From: Chenopodium formosanum
Taxonomy: Eukaryota; Streptophyta; Magnoliopsida; Caryophyllales; Amaranthaceae
Direction: 5' to 3'
Length of the DNA: 64,000 nucleotides
NCBI GenBank assembly: GCA_024500155.1
Contig: CM044877.1
Location: forward strand, 20,168,001-20,232,000
The notes below the pieces were generated by a model that saw only the letters and a list, made by a program, of their open reading frames with translations, ran no database searches and was not told where the DNA came from. Positions 36,111 to 49,000 of the stretch are shown here, in pieces. The translations under genes and the position numbers were made by a program. The stretch's first letter is position 1; every line of letters begins with the position of its first letter.

Positions 36111-37292
36111 TTAACGGTTTTTGCTCGTGATTAGACGTAATGGCGCGCAAATTATCAAAATCTTTTTTAAAATTGCTTTGCATATTGTAGTTTATTTTCT
36201 TCTTTGTTAGTTTTTTGCATCATTCTTGCATCCACACCGTGCTTTATGCCTTCCCCAAGCATACGTTTTGAACATTTTTCGTAAGAGTGCCTTAAGACGT
36301 TCCGTGTTGGTGCTTTACGTAAAAGCACCCATAGACAGGTTTGTCATTTACTGTACTGACAATACAAATGTCCGGGTTTTCTTCTTTTTTCACGTCCAAA
36401 GCAAAAAGGAGGGCGTTTTCATGCAGCGTAAAAATGCAAATGGCGTATCGTACAGTGCAAAATTGTGCAACGTAGGTGTTGCGTAAAATTTCACTTCAAC
36501 CCAAGCTTTGCGAGATCTACCTCTCGGGACTAAAAGGTAGAGTATTACTGTAGGAGTTATCTCACGAGTCGATAGGCGCACCGAACCATCAGGAACAGGC
36601 ACTTCTTGAATGAGAGAAAATACGGTAGTTAGTGCGCTTACTAACTTAACGGACAGTTAGGGTGTCGAAATCATCCCCTTGTATAAAGAAGCGAAAAGAC
36701 GATGTCGCATCTATGTAGTCACGTGCCCCCAGTCTTGAGACATGTGCACTCATCTTGTGGACAAAACTGCTGAGAGAGTTGTTGATTTTCTTCCCTCTCA
36801 CTGGATTTGGATATATGCCTCCAGTCCCAAGACATGTATTTTTATCTTGTGGACATCCGGCTCAAATACCGGACCATTTCGGCTCGAATATCGAAAACCC
36901 CTTTTCATCTTTTTACTTTGTTAAAGTCAGGATAAAGTTTCAATGACATATCGAGGGACTTTAGACCAACGATGACACGATTGAGAGGAAATCTTCCCCT
37001 TTTATCCTTTTAAAACCAATCTTTTCTCATGACTTGACATCACCCAAAACACCTTTACTTGTAAAAGCGTTCTACAATGGCAAAGGATCAATATAGATTC
37101 TTTAGCGTGTTAAGACTAGGAAAAACTTTTCTAGCCTTAATAGCTACTTTTTTCAAACACTTAGCGAACCAAGGATTGTTTCGACATCCTTAAACATTAC
37201 TGAAAGATTCTCTATCCTAAGAGAACTTCGCAAAATGAGTCTTGGATTTATTTCCTTGACTAATTTGATCATCATTTATTCTAGACTTGATC
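36111..37292 (+). other. TatC 3' untranslated region, no gene seen
   Basis: Mixed-composition non-coding DNA up to the PPT. Two diverged copies of a ~90 bp unit start near 36728 and 36818; both share AAGACATG or GAGACATG and end ATCTTGTGGAC. Confidence 0.5.
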
Positions 37293-37307
37293 AAAGTGGG
37301 GGCTAAC
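37293..37307 (+). other. TatC polypurine tract
   Basis: AAAGTGGGGGCTAAC directly before TGTAGACATC; GTGGGGGCTAAC before TGTAGACA is typical of Tat elements. Confidence 0.85.
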
Positions 37308-38775
37308 TGTAGACATCTACTTTTGGCCTCCTATCCCGACATGAAGTGCAATGACGATAAATAAAACCATCTTCGTGTTGGATAAAAGTGAAGAATACTT
37401 ATGGAGGACAAGTTAAGCAACAAAACATAAAAGACTAGCACAAATTAAAGATAAAAGCCAAAACAAAGGTCCAATTAACTATACCTGATCATAATTAGAC
37501 TTAAGCCCGTGCTTAAAACCCAATATTAGGAGCGCTTAGGTTAAATCTTAGTGCTGCCGCAGAAAAAGCCACGCGCATCTCAAACAGTCGCGCTAGGTTG
37601 TCGCGCGCAACTAGTTCAGTTGTGCGCGACACCCTTCATAACCTCCAGATTTGCGCTACAAAAGATTCGGAAAATACGGAAAATATAAAATCGAATCTTA
37701 CCATAAAGCCATGCGCAAGACAATTAGTAGCGCTACCCATAGCAGCAACCTAATCACTTACGCTGGGGTGCCACGCACAACTCTTCCTGTAGCGCGCAAC
37801 ACCTGCTGCGGCAGAATGCTCGTAACCCTAAACCTAATCATTCCCTATAAATAAGAGGTTAAACCGAGGCTTAGAGAGAAAGAAAATAACCTAGAACTCT
37901 GGCGAAAATACTTATGAACTTGTGCAACCTAGCCCCTCTTCTCCTAAACACTCACCCCTTTTGATATTTTTGTACTACGGTGGAGGTTCCCCAAAAAGAA
38001 GGAGTCCATAAGTATTCTAAACGGAGATCTAGCAAAGAGAAGTGGTAAATTCCCGAGCACTTAGTTAAATCACATTTATTTTCTTGTTTAAAAGAACCAT
38101 AATTAATTAATTAGTGATGTTTGATCACCTTTAAAATAATTAATTAATCAATTCCACATAGTATCTTGCATTAAACAAAGATTAGAATTGAATTAAATAA
38201 TTGTTGGTTGATCACTTTCGCCAAGGCGAATCTTGTTTATTTACTTGTCCTTTTCACGAATTTGATCAAATAAGAATAATGACATTATGATGTGATTCCT
38301 ATGTGAATTAATATGTGTAAATAAAATCAACTAACATAGTTTTAGGTATCGCGTTGCATATATTGTTTGGTGATGAAATTGTAAAAATGAAGAGGTAGTA
38401 GAAGCCGCACTAGGGCTAGGATAACGATTCCCCTCTAAAAGGAACGTTATTTTAGTACTCTCCCTCCCGAACTCATTTCTGGTTTATTGACCAATTTGGG
38501 CATGGGTAAACTTATTATTCATGCTAATTATTCTATGAACTCCACATGGAAGAAAGGCATGAACGAGGTTTATGAGTTTTCCTAAAACTCATCGGCAACT
38601 CCCTACTTGTTTCTTACAAAAAAGCGTAATGATAGAATCAATTCTAATTCAAGGTCACCCTAACAGTCAAGAATTCAAATCCTACTACACCCTAACAAGT
38701 GTAAAGTCATAGGCTTTAAAGTGGCCATGGGCATTTAAGGAGAGGACCCTTTACGATGGGAACCCCCTCCTTACA
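37308..38775 (+). mobile_element. TatC 3' LTR
   Basis: Starts TGTAGACATC after the PPT and ends CCTTACA at 38775, where integrase coding sequence of TatD begins. About 1.47 kb. Near its 3' end, CCTAAAACTCATCGGCAACTC parallels CCTAAAACTTGTTGGCGACTC of TatA. Confidence 0.75.
37560..37853 (+). promoter_or_regulatory. TatC LTR word array and TATA box
   Basis: Words such as GTCGCGCGCAACTAG and TTGTGCGCGAC lie at 37575-37632 and 37770-37811; TATAAATA is at 37846-37853, about 35-40 bp after the last word. Confidence 0.65.
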
Positions 38776-39642
38776 GCTACCTACTTAGGGTATTACTGGA
38801 CGAGCATGAATGCAGACACCATGCAAATAGGGACCAAATGTGATAAATGGCAGAGGTTTGCAACCCTAATTCACCGACCATCCAATAGTCTGTCGGCCAT
38901 AAGTAGTCCCCTTCCCATTCCACAATAGGGCATGAATATCTTAGGGTCGTACACGCCAGCATCCGATCAAAGGCGGTATGTGTTCGTAGCAGTTGACTAT
39001 TTCACAAAGTAGGTTAAAGCCGAGGTCGTCCGAGGGATCAAGTTGATGGACATGTCAGCCTTCATTTGGAAGAATATAATTACCCGTTATAAAGTGCCAC
39101 AGTCTAGGTGTTAGAAAATGGACCCCAGTTTGAAACACCCCAACTCAAAAGCTGGTCAGGTGATCAGGGTATCACCCACTATTTTGCCTTAGTTGGCCGA
39201 CCACAGGCCAACGACCAGGTGGAAGCCTTTAACAAATTAATATCCAACGACATCAAGCGCAAGCTTGAAAAAGTAGGCGGCCTGTGGGCAGATGAGTTGG
39301 TTAATGTGTTATGGTCCATACGAAGTACAGTAAAAAGTTTCAAGGGAGAAACCCCATTCTTTTTAGTGTATGGTGCTGAAGTAGTACTCCCAGTTGAGAT
39401 GTTTGAGCCCTCTCTCTGAGTGATGCTATATGATGAATCAGCCAATTGGGAGGCCATGTAGACCGCCCTGGACTTCCTTCAAGAAGCCAGGGGCGATGCG
39501 GCGCTTAGACATGAAATCTATCGTTTAAGGATGGCTAGGGCAGATAATTGCCGAGTGTCTAAGTGTACGCTGAAGATGAGGGATATGGTTTTAAGGAAAA
39601 TGGAAGCGCTAGGCTAGGCCAACGAGGATGAAAGCTAACCCC
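38776..39642 (+). pseudogene. TatD integrase fragment
   Basis: Translates as a Tat-type integrase: zinc-finger end (GYYWTSMN, KCDKWQRFA), then the core (VAVDYFTK), ENGPQFETP, ANDQVEAFNKL, and VYGAEVVLPVEM, ending MRDMVLRKMEALG. The first two catalytic Asp are replaced (GMNILG for GMDILG, ENGPQF for DNGxQF) while the Glu remains. Frameshifts and stops abound. Both sides are cut by insertions: TatC on the left, H on the right. It is more diverged from TatA-TatC than they are from each other. Confidence 0.8.
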
Positions 39643-41076
39643 TGACAGGCTCAAGTCGTATTCACCTAATCAAAAATTAAACCTAAATCCACTAATTATG
39701 TAGATAGAGAAGAAGGGTTGAATCACAGGGAAACAAGTCAATTTATTCCTAATTAATTAAAAGCAATCTAAATTATCAAGTAACCAAATTATTATAAGAA
39801 GGTAATTAAACTACTAAATGTAAGAGTAGAAAGGGAATAAAATAAGAGCTAAATCAATGAAAGGAAAGCCAAGGGCATAGGTTCACCAATAAAGAATATT
39901 CCAGGGTAAATCATAATAAGCAATCATCAATGCATCAATTAATCAGATTATAAAGGGCTTTCGCTACGTATTACAATCATAGAGTTAATTTACCGGTATT
40001 AAATCTCAACTCTTGATCTCAACTTAACCATTTATAAATTAGTCCGCCTATTGAAACTAAGCCTAAACATCAATTCTCATCTCTCGAATCTCAAATCAAT
40101 ATTGCTAAATTCATACAATTAAATCTGGCCAAATTAAACCTAATTGCATAGCATTAAATCAATCAATAGGAAAATAATTAAGCATTGACAATCAACAATC
40201 ACAAATTACCCCTTCATATTATGTATTAGATCCCCATAAACCCTAGAAACAAAACCACTCACGCATAATTGAATCTAAACTAATCAAAGCAATAGAATAA
40301 AACATGATGAAAGAATTAAAGAAAATAACTGAAATTAAAAGAGAAGAAATCGTTACCAAAAGTAATCTGAATTAAGGAATGGAATCAAGAAAAAAGTTGA
40401 GAGAATTTTAGAGAGAGAAAATATTCTAAGTAGAGAGAGAAAATCTAAAAGAGAAAGTAAAAATAAAAATTACGTACTAAAATCGTACTTAAACATCTCT
40501 AAAACAATCCTAATTAAAGACTAAGATCTCGGCAATCAGGTGCCTCCAAAAACACGCACCCGATCGGGCGAAGGGCCGCCCGATTGGGCCCACCTTTTCT
40601 TCAAGTTTCTCCTGGGCAGTCGCGCCCGATCGAGCTAATGCTCACCCGATCGGGCGCGCCTTTGCTGATGCCTTCTTCTGCGCGCCCGCCCGATTAGGCG
40701 CAAGCTTGCCCGATAAGGCCCGATCTCTTCCTCGAGGCTTGGACTTCAATTAGGCTTGATTCTTCGGTCCAATCTGGATTTCCTCTTCGGGTCTTGAATA
40801 CTCGGTCCAAATGCCCCGGTATCACACACCGAGCCCTTAATCACCGGCTCTAACCAATCGTGGGATTCAAAGATGGTCGTGTCATCTTAATGTTCGTAGT
40901 TGCTCCATGAAAAACCCGGAAAACGCTTCAAATGTGCAATTTCCTACAAAACTCAAGCAAAACTACAAATACACTAGAAAACACCAATTAGTAATAAAAG
41001 TGGCTCTAAAGAGCCAAAAACACTACTAATTATGACCATGGGACGGGGTAAAACACTATATAAATTAGACACATCA
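39643..41076 (-). mobile_element. Element H LTR, complete (block B)
   Basis: 1434 bp. On the minus strand starts TGATGTGTC next to the PPT and ends GAGCCTGTCA at 39643, inside TatD integrase. The PPT side faces right, so this is the 3' LTR. Flank ACCCC (39638-39642) would be one side of the target duplication. The start resembles that of solo LTR S (TGATAAGTGTC), suggesting related lineages; I cannot assign the clade. Confidence 0.8.
40480..40735 (-). promoter_or_regulatory. H LTR word array and TATA-like box (block B)
   Basis: CCCGATCGGGC-type words at 40552-40730; on the minus strand a weak TATA-like TTTAAGTA follows near 40490-40483, about 55 bp downstream. In this family the TATA box is not convincing. 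Confidence 0.45.
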
Positions 41077-41087
41077 AACTCCTCCAA
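41077..41087 (-). other. H polypurine tract (block B)
   Basis: Minus strand TTGGAGGAGTT immediately before TGATGTGTC. Confidence 0.7.
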
Positions 41088-42713
41088 GCCAAACCTTTGC
41101 TTGTCCCTAAGCAAAGAGCTCATCAATGAACATATAAAACACGCTTCATCCCAAGTAAACAAAATCAAGCACAAACGATTCAAGGCAAATCTAATGAACA
41201 TGCTTCAATGTCAATCAATCTCATTCATCTAATCATTATTCCTCCCCAACAATTGTTAAGTAGAGGAAACCACATGAGCATATAGAATTCAAGACTAGTG
41301 CTCACACACTCAACTCTCATTTATGTGGCGAGTAAAACTTGTACTCGATCGCTCTCCAACCAACCCCTTTATATGTGAACAATGCCCTCCCTACTCACAC
41401 TCTCGTGTGTTTAAAGATATGCACTCAACCTACTAGTCGACTCGAAATATGTCAAATCAAAACTTGCATTGATAAACAACACTTTCACATTTATACAACT
41501 CTTATGCACAAAGGTCGGAAGGTCTTTAAAGCTTGTAATGTAAGGCTAGGGTAAAGGGTAGGATAAATTTAGGAAAATTGTAAGAGAAAAGCCATGCTTA
41601 AGGGAGCCATATCCTAACAAAACCCAAGGTCAAAAACAAGTAATGACCAAAACATCTCCAATCACAACTTAACTGCACAAAAATTCACCAAGAAATCCCG
41701 TACATAACAACAATCCCAACACTTACATATTCACTCACTATGATAATAAGAAATAAGGTGAATTAAAACAAACTTTGAACTACTTATTTTTTTCTTTTCT
41801 TTCTTTTTTTTTTCAAACTAAACTTTTTTTTTCTAGAATTTTTTTCTTGAACAACCTTCACATAGAACATTTGAACATTTGAAACAATTTTTTTCTTTGC
41901 TCCTTTTTTTTCTTTTTATGTCATATTGGAATTTTTTAACTTTAAAACACAAACCATCAATATTTTTCCAATCATAATATCAAAAGAACTATCACTCTTC
42001 TTTTATTCCCACATTGTGCAAATAGAGTGCACACCACAACTCCCTCACCTCACCAACTAATAGCTCCCCCAAGCGAAACTTGGGACTAGTAACCAATGGG
42101 GCTCATATAGGCTTGTAATGTGGCTAAAGAATAAATAAAAAGGGCAAAAGCAACAACATGGGTTGCAAGAAGGGAACAAATGTATCTAATATCGTTTTAA
42201 GGCTACCTAAGAGAACAAATGTCTTCGTCCTCCTCAATGTGCATAATATTGAGCCATACATACATTACTAATAGTTGCAAATCAATACTCAAATTTCATG
42301 ACATACCAGGAACTATCACACAACTCCTAACCAAATCAACTAGTCAAGCACTATATTCACAAATAGTTGGCAAAATTGACGCATGTTTGGGCATTCAAAC
42401 AATTAAACTTCAAATCATGATCAACAAATTCACAAATCTCATTATCATATACCAAGAATCAAAACAATATTTTCCAAGTATGGGACACAGGGAAGCATTA
42501 TTTACAATTCATTGGAACGTATGTTTTTGAATTTTTATATTGTACTTTTTTCATATAGGAAAGCAATAAAAACTACACTAGAAAGCAATAAAAACTATAC
42601 TAGAAAGCGATAAATAGAGAAAAGAGAGAAAGAGTTACCATATGTACAAGATATCTTCCCCCAAGCAAAATCAAGCAATGCCCTCATTGACTTGGGGGTG
42701 TAGCTAGGAGAAG
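41088..42713 (-). other. H 3' untranslated region (block B), no gene seen
   Basis: Counterpart of 926-2565, with the same T-rich tracts near 41780-41920. No conserved ORF. Confidence 0.6.
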
Positions 42714-43298
42714 CTACTCCTCATCATCATCCTCATCCATCCGCTGATAGCCTCCTCCATATCTCGAGCCGGCGCCTCCATGACTCGTACTAGCACCACC
42801 ATAGTCCGAATCACCTGAAAAGTAGTTAGGGTCTACATTTCCCCCCATCCCCCCAAAAGAAGCATCGGCCCCATAACCATGGACTGAAGAGTAGTCCACA
42901 TAAGTACCATAGGCTCCGGGGGTCGAATACCCTCCTTGGGGGTATTGGAACCAATCGAGAACTAATGTCTCGGGGGGAATAGCCCCTCGGCGTGCATAAT
43001 CGTCATACATGGGGTATAAACCCCTCCTGAGGTTCCTCTCAATCTGGCCAACCCTCCTATCTAGAGTGCCTAATCTAGATTCTAGGTTTTTCACCATACC
43101 CTCCACTCTCCCTTGCCCTCTCTCAATCCGGTCAAGTTGGCTCCTAAAAGCCGAAAAGTCATATGGGGCATGGGGATCGATGTTATAATCAACGGAGGAG
43201 GTGGGTATGCCGAGTGAAATGCTTAACCAGGGTTTTCCTAACAAAGCTACTCGGTCACCAATCTTGCATCGGCCGAGTAGAGAGTTAAGCAAGGGCAA
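42714..43298 (-). CDS. H 3'-end ORF, open copy, 194 codons
   Basis: An uninterrupted frame from ATG at 43298 to the stop. Residues ~50-95 have Arg/Glu/Leu heptad-like spacing (GRVEGMVKNLESRLGTLDRR) that could form a coiled coil; residues ~100-140 are Tyr/Pro-rich (PDW-like LDWFQYPQGG); the tail is Gly/Ser/Tyr-rich (GGASTSHGGAGSRYGGG) and ends DEDDDEE. I do not recognise the family. It sits just upstream of the long H 3' region, and its first Met may be internal to a longer protein cut by T at 43497. Confidence 0.5.
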   Translation of the reverse strand: MPLLNSLLGRCKIGDRVALLGKPWLSISLGIPTSSVDYNIDPHAPYDFSAFRSQLDRIERGQGRVEGMVKNLESRLGTLDRRVGQIERNLRRGLYPMYDDYARRGAIPPETLVLDWFQYPQGGYSTPGAYGTYVDYSSVHGYGADASFGGMGGNVDPNYFSGDSDYGGASTSHGGAGSRYGGGYQRMDEDDDEE

Positions 43299-43496
43299 CC
43301 TTAGCTAAGTCACTCGGTCGCAAATCTAATTGTACCAAAATATGCCGATTATAAATTGTAGTTGAGGCATACTTTGTTCAGCCGCTCGGCCAATCAGCCT
43401 AAGGTCCAGTCTAGCTGTTCAGCCTCCCTAAGTCAAACAAAAGACAAAAAGGGAAGTTAAAAATTTTCCTAAAGCTAAGCATAAGTTAACCATCTA

Positions 43497-46028
43497 TGTA
43501 ACACCCTGTATTTTCGAACATCTATTTTATGTGCATTCAAACCTATTAAACCTAATTTCTTATTTAAATCCCAATTTCTACATTGAAATGTTAATTATTA
43601 TTTTGATTAAACCCTAATTATAATGTTTTGACTAAACGATTGAAAGTTATTACTTAAAAGGTTTTATATTTATGTTTTAATCATTTCAACTATATTTGAC
43701 TTGTCTGAATTGATATTAGCCTTAAAGGGTGATTCCTTAAGATGAAGCATCAATTTATTATGTGTTACTAAATTATATGTAATTTTAATATTTAACCTAT
43801 AGCGATTGATATGGGTCATCATAACTGATTCCTTGACTGAAGTTGTAATACCCGAATATTTTATGAGTTTATATAATATGTTCTATAAAAAAAATATTTT
43901 ATTTTATTTATTAAATAGCTTTACTAATCTCATATTTTTAATTTAGAGTTTGGAAAGTTTTAAAACCCTATTTTAATTTAAATATACTCTTTATTTTTAA
44001 GCGTACGTGTATAAACTATTTTAACCCTAATAAGATTTTGATATATAATATTGTGCGGCCGTTTTGGATATCAAATCTCTCTCTTATATCCATATTTTTT
44101 TTGTGGGTTTATGTCATAGACTATATTGTTTGCCATTAATCTTCATTATAATCATTAAATAATTTTCTCCATATAAATTTGTGCAAACCTATTAATTTTT
44201 CCAAAATTATAAAGTCATGTGACTGACTTGTTAGTCATGAGGGTGAAGTATCTTTTGCTTGTCATGTTCTTGAATCAGTGGGGTACCTTGCTCTAATATT
44301 TTCTTAATTGTTTCCGAAAGGTAATCACACATTATCAAATTGGAGATGTTTGATTAATTAGATTGTATTATTTATTATGTGTAATCACATTTGTTGCTAT
44401 TTGTTATTTGTTATACGTAATCACACAAACCTATATAGAGATGTTTGTATTACTAGTACGTAGTATATGTAATCAGATCACACGTTTGATTATAATTTTA
44501 TACTATTTATTATGGTTATCATTCTTATCCCTTGAGAGTTTTTGGGTTATAATTATTCTTTATTTTGTCTAATAATTTTGTACTCGTGATTTTTCATATG
44601 CTTTTGATGTTTTGTGTATAAGTTGATTGTATCTTATTAATTAGTCGAGTATTATGAATTATGCTCTTAGTATGCGTTTTTATTGATGCGCATCCACTAA
44701 GTATGATCAACCTTTTTTTTTATGCAATATGTATTATTTAAGAGTGTAGATTAGATATATTATAAATATAATTCGATATTCAGTAATTTTAGTTGGGTTT
44801 CTTTCAGTTAATATTCTAGAGTGCACTTCAGCAATATTATCATTTTGAGGTTTTAGAGTTACTTGTATTATTATTTTTGGGCTGAGATTTGATTAATTTT
44901 GGGTATTAGTTTGATTGCCCTTAGAGTTGAGATATTTATTAATCGAATTATATTATTTGGGAACATGTGCCATTGTTGAGATTTTTTATGAATAATTATT
45001 TGATCGATGTATGAGATCAAAAGGTTGAGAATTATTATTTTGTTCATGGTTTGAGGCTCGGCATTATATACCTTAGTCCTTGGCATGTTGGTAAGGAGAT
45101 GATAATCATGAGTTAAGAATGAGGTACAATCTTTATTATTTATTTTTCTATGGTCCCCTATAGTGGGAATTGCCCCGTATGTGGTCTAGTTCAAGGTGTT
45201 TTCTGGTTAATGAGAGTATTCAAGTTTTTATACTTGTTTGTTTGTTATTCAAATTACCCATGTCGAAGGCTAGGTATAAAACAAAGAGCATAGCATATTT
45301 ATTCGTTATGAGTTAATTTAGTGAAGGATTGTATTATTATTTGAGGTTGAGTGGATAAAGGCTATTTTTCAGAGTACAATGTGTAATGTAGTTTCGAACT
45401 ACATTATTTAATTGAACTAGTAATGTTAATTATTATTTTATCTTTTGTATTCAGATATGTGGTGATTACTCAGCTTTTGCTTACGTGTGTGTTACTTTGT
45501 TGTGCTATTTGTGTTTGAGGTCATGTCTTTATCTTATGGTGGCCCTGCGACGATCTATTTTGGAATTTGTCCTTAATGGTGAGGAGTCAATATTGTTTAA
45601 GCAGGTTGATCAAGTGATTGTAGCTAAAGGAGCTCAAGTGATCGATTAGTGTTTTTATATCGAGTTTGTAAAAATGTATAAATAGCTCACTTAGATTTAT
45701 TGGGTTGTAATTATTGGGATTTTATAAGCCTTAACACTTGACAGGTTGTCAAGTATGGCGGTGATACCTCCGATTTAGGTGTATGCTTCCGCAATTTTAT
45801 TTAAAGGTTGTTTATTTTTCCTTTAATTCCTATTTCTTATCAGCTAGTAAATCGGGGGTGTTACAAAATGGTATTCAAAGCCTAACCGCTTGTGGGATTT
45901 ACACAGGGATCCTCATATCCCAGCATGTTTTGGTTTAGGAATGAACCTGTTAATTAAGAGTAGGATTAAAATTAACATAGGCTATGTCGTTTTAAGAGTG
46001 TTTCTCTTTATATGCTTGTCCTTGTTAT

Positions 46029-46078
<50 letters not shown>

Positions 46079-49000
46079 TGAGTTCGGGGACGAACTCCTT
46101 TTTAAGGGGGATAGTATGTAAAACCCCTAATATTTTAGTATTTTATCTATAAATTTTATAAACAAAAATTTTGTTTAGTTTCTACTTGTTTTTAAATTTT
46201 CAAGGTATATTTTTTTTTCTATTTTAAGTTTCGGGGATGAACCTTGTTTTAAGAAGGGTAAATTGTAAAACCCGAATATTTTATAAGTTTATATAATATG
46301 TTCTATAAAAAAAATAGTTTATTTTATCTATTAAATAACTTTACTAATCAAATATTTTTAATTTAGAGTTTGAAAAGTTTTAAAACCCTATTTTAATTTT
46401 AATATAGTCTTTATTTTTAAGCGTATGTGTATAAACTATTTTTACCCTAATAAGATTTTGATATATAATATTGTGCAGCCGCTTTGGATATCAAATCTCT
46501 CTCTTATCTCCATATTTTTTTTCGGTGGGTTTATGTCATAGACTATATTGTTTGCCATTAATCTTCATTATAAGCATCAAATAATTGTCTCCATATAAAT
46601 TTGTGCAAACCTATTGATTTTTCCAAAATTACAAAGTCATGTGTCTAACTTGTTAATCGTGAGGGTGGAGTATTTATTGCTTGTCATGTTCGTGAATCAG
46701 TGGGGTACCTTGCTCTAATATTTGCTTAATTGTTTCCGAAAGGTAATCACACTTTATCAATTTAGAGATGTTTGATTAATTTGATTGTATTATTTATTAT
46801 TCGTAATCACACTCATTGCTATTTGTTATTTGTTATACGTTATCACAAGAACCTATATAGAGATGTTTGTATTACTAGTACGTAGTATATGTAATCAGAT
46901 CACACGTTTGATTATAATTTCGTACTATTTATTATGGTTATCATGCTTATCACTTGATAGTTTTTGGAGTATAATTATTCTTTATTTTGTCTAACAATTT
47001 TGTACTCATGAATTTTCATATGCTTTTGATGTTTTGTGTTTGAGTTGATTGTATCTTATTGATTAGTCGAGTATTATGAATTATGCTCTTAGTATGCGTC
47101 TTTAATGATGCGCATCCACTAAGTATGATCAACCTTTTTTTTTTATGCAATATGTATTATTTAAGAGTGTAGATTAGATATGTTATAAATATAATTCGAT
47201 ATTCGGTAATTTTAGTTGGGTTTCTTTAGTTGCTATATTAGAGTGCACTTAAACAATATTATCATTTTGAGGTTTTAGAGTTACTTGCATTATTATTTTT
47301 GGTCTGGGATGTGATTAATTTTGGGTATTAGTTTGATTGCCCTAAGAGTTGAGATATTTATTAATTGAATTATATTATTTGGGAACACGTGTCATTGTTG
47401 AGATTGTTTATGAATAAATATTTGATTGATGTATGAGATCAAAAGGTTGAGAATTATTATTTAGTTCATGGTTTGAGGCTCGGCGTTATATACCTTAGTC
47501 CTTGGCATGTTGGTAAGGAGATGATAATCATGAGTTAAGAATGAGGTACAATCTTTATTATTTATTTTTCTGTGGTCCCTACAGTGGGAATTGCCACGTA
47601 TGTGGTCTGGTTCAAGGTGTTTTCTGGTTATTAAGAGTATTCAAGTTTTTATACTTGTTGGTTTGTTATTCGAATTCCCATGTCCAAGGGTAGGTATAAA
47701 ACAAAGAGCGTGGCATATTTATTGGTTACGAGTTAATTGAGTGAAGGATTGTATTATGATTCGAGGTTATGTTGATAAAGGCTATTTTTCAGAGTACAAT
47801 GTGTAATGTAGTTTCGAACTACATTGTTTAATTGAACTAGTAATGTTAATTATTATATTATCTTTTGTATTCTGATATGTGGTGATTACTAAGGTTTTGC
47901 TGACATGTGTGTTACTTTGTTGTGCTATTTGTGTTGGCGGCTATGTCATTTTCTTACGGTGGCCCTGTGACGATCTATTTTGGAATTTGTTCTTAATGGT
48001 GAGCAGTCAAGATTGTTTAAGCAGGTTGATCAAGTGATTGTAGCTAAAGGAGCTCAAGTGATCGATTACTGTTTTTATATCGAGTTTGTAAAGTTGTATA
48101 AATTGCTCACTTAGATTTATTGGGTTGTAATTATTGGGATTTTGTAAGCCTTAACACTTGACAGGTTGTCGAGTGTGGCGGTGATACCTCAGATTTAGGT
48201 GTATGCTTCCGCAATTTTATTTAAAGGTTGTTTATTTTTCCTTTAATTCCTATTTCTTATCAACTAGTAAATCGGGGGTGTTACAGAAGAACCAATCTAA
48301 TAGGTATAAAATGATTTTGGAGTTTTAATAACGTTTTACGTGTAAACGTATCAAATATGATAAATAAAGTTGTATTGGGTGATTTCCTTAACTCGTTTAT
48401 TTAATTGGTATTATATTGTTTATAAAGTATTATTTAATTCTTTTATTTATAAAACTCATTATAATGTCCTTTTATTAATCAGGTCATTGTAAATAAAAAA
48501 TATTAGTAGTTTCGCATTTCGTATATATGAACATCATATATATTTTTTGTATTGTAGTTTAATTTATTATTTTCATTATTATTATTGATATTATTATTGA
48601 GATATCAATAATAAAATCTATATTATCGTTTTTTAACGCGTTTTAAAATGCCTTCCGTTACATTCCTTTCCTAGTCTAGTTTTGGGGCAACTAGCATTTA
48701 TCTATGGGTCGGGTTTTTCCTCAAAAATTTTGTGACTAAATAGATTAATATAGACTTGTTTATTAGCTTACTTAAACCCAATCTTATGCTAAAGTAATCA
48801 TTCAATCAAGCACAAAAGGGAAGCCTTGAATCCAAGCTTTGTATGGCCTTTTCGTAAGCTCAATTTGAGCCCATTCCTAATGATTCTCACGGAAGCAATC
48901 AAAGGGTGAGAGGCTGATATTTTTCATGCTAGTAACCTTATCTTAAGTTTTTCTTAATAACCAATCAAATCTCTGATAAAGGCTGCCCAAAAGACTCCTC

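Larger units (their letters stand above)
29656..38775 (+). mobile_element. TatC: 3' half of a Tat/Ogre-type element
   Basis: Order on the plus strand: integrase end, word array, antisense DUF7745-like ORF, antisense plant-mobile-domain ORF, 3' untranslated region, PPT, 3' LTR. The 5' part was separated by TatB, whose LTR abuts TatC integrase at 29656, and is not in the window. The LTR ends exactly where TatD integrase coding sequence begins, so TatC is itself inserted in TatD (expected target duplication GCTAC, 38776-38780). Confidence 0.75.
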
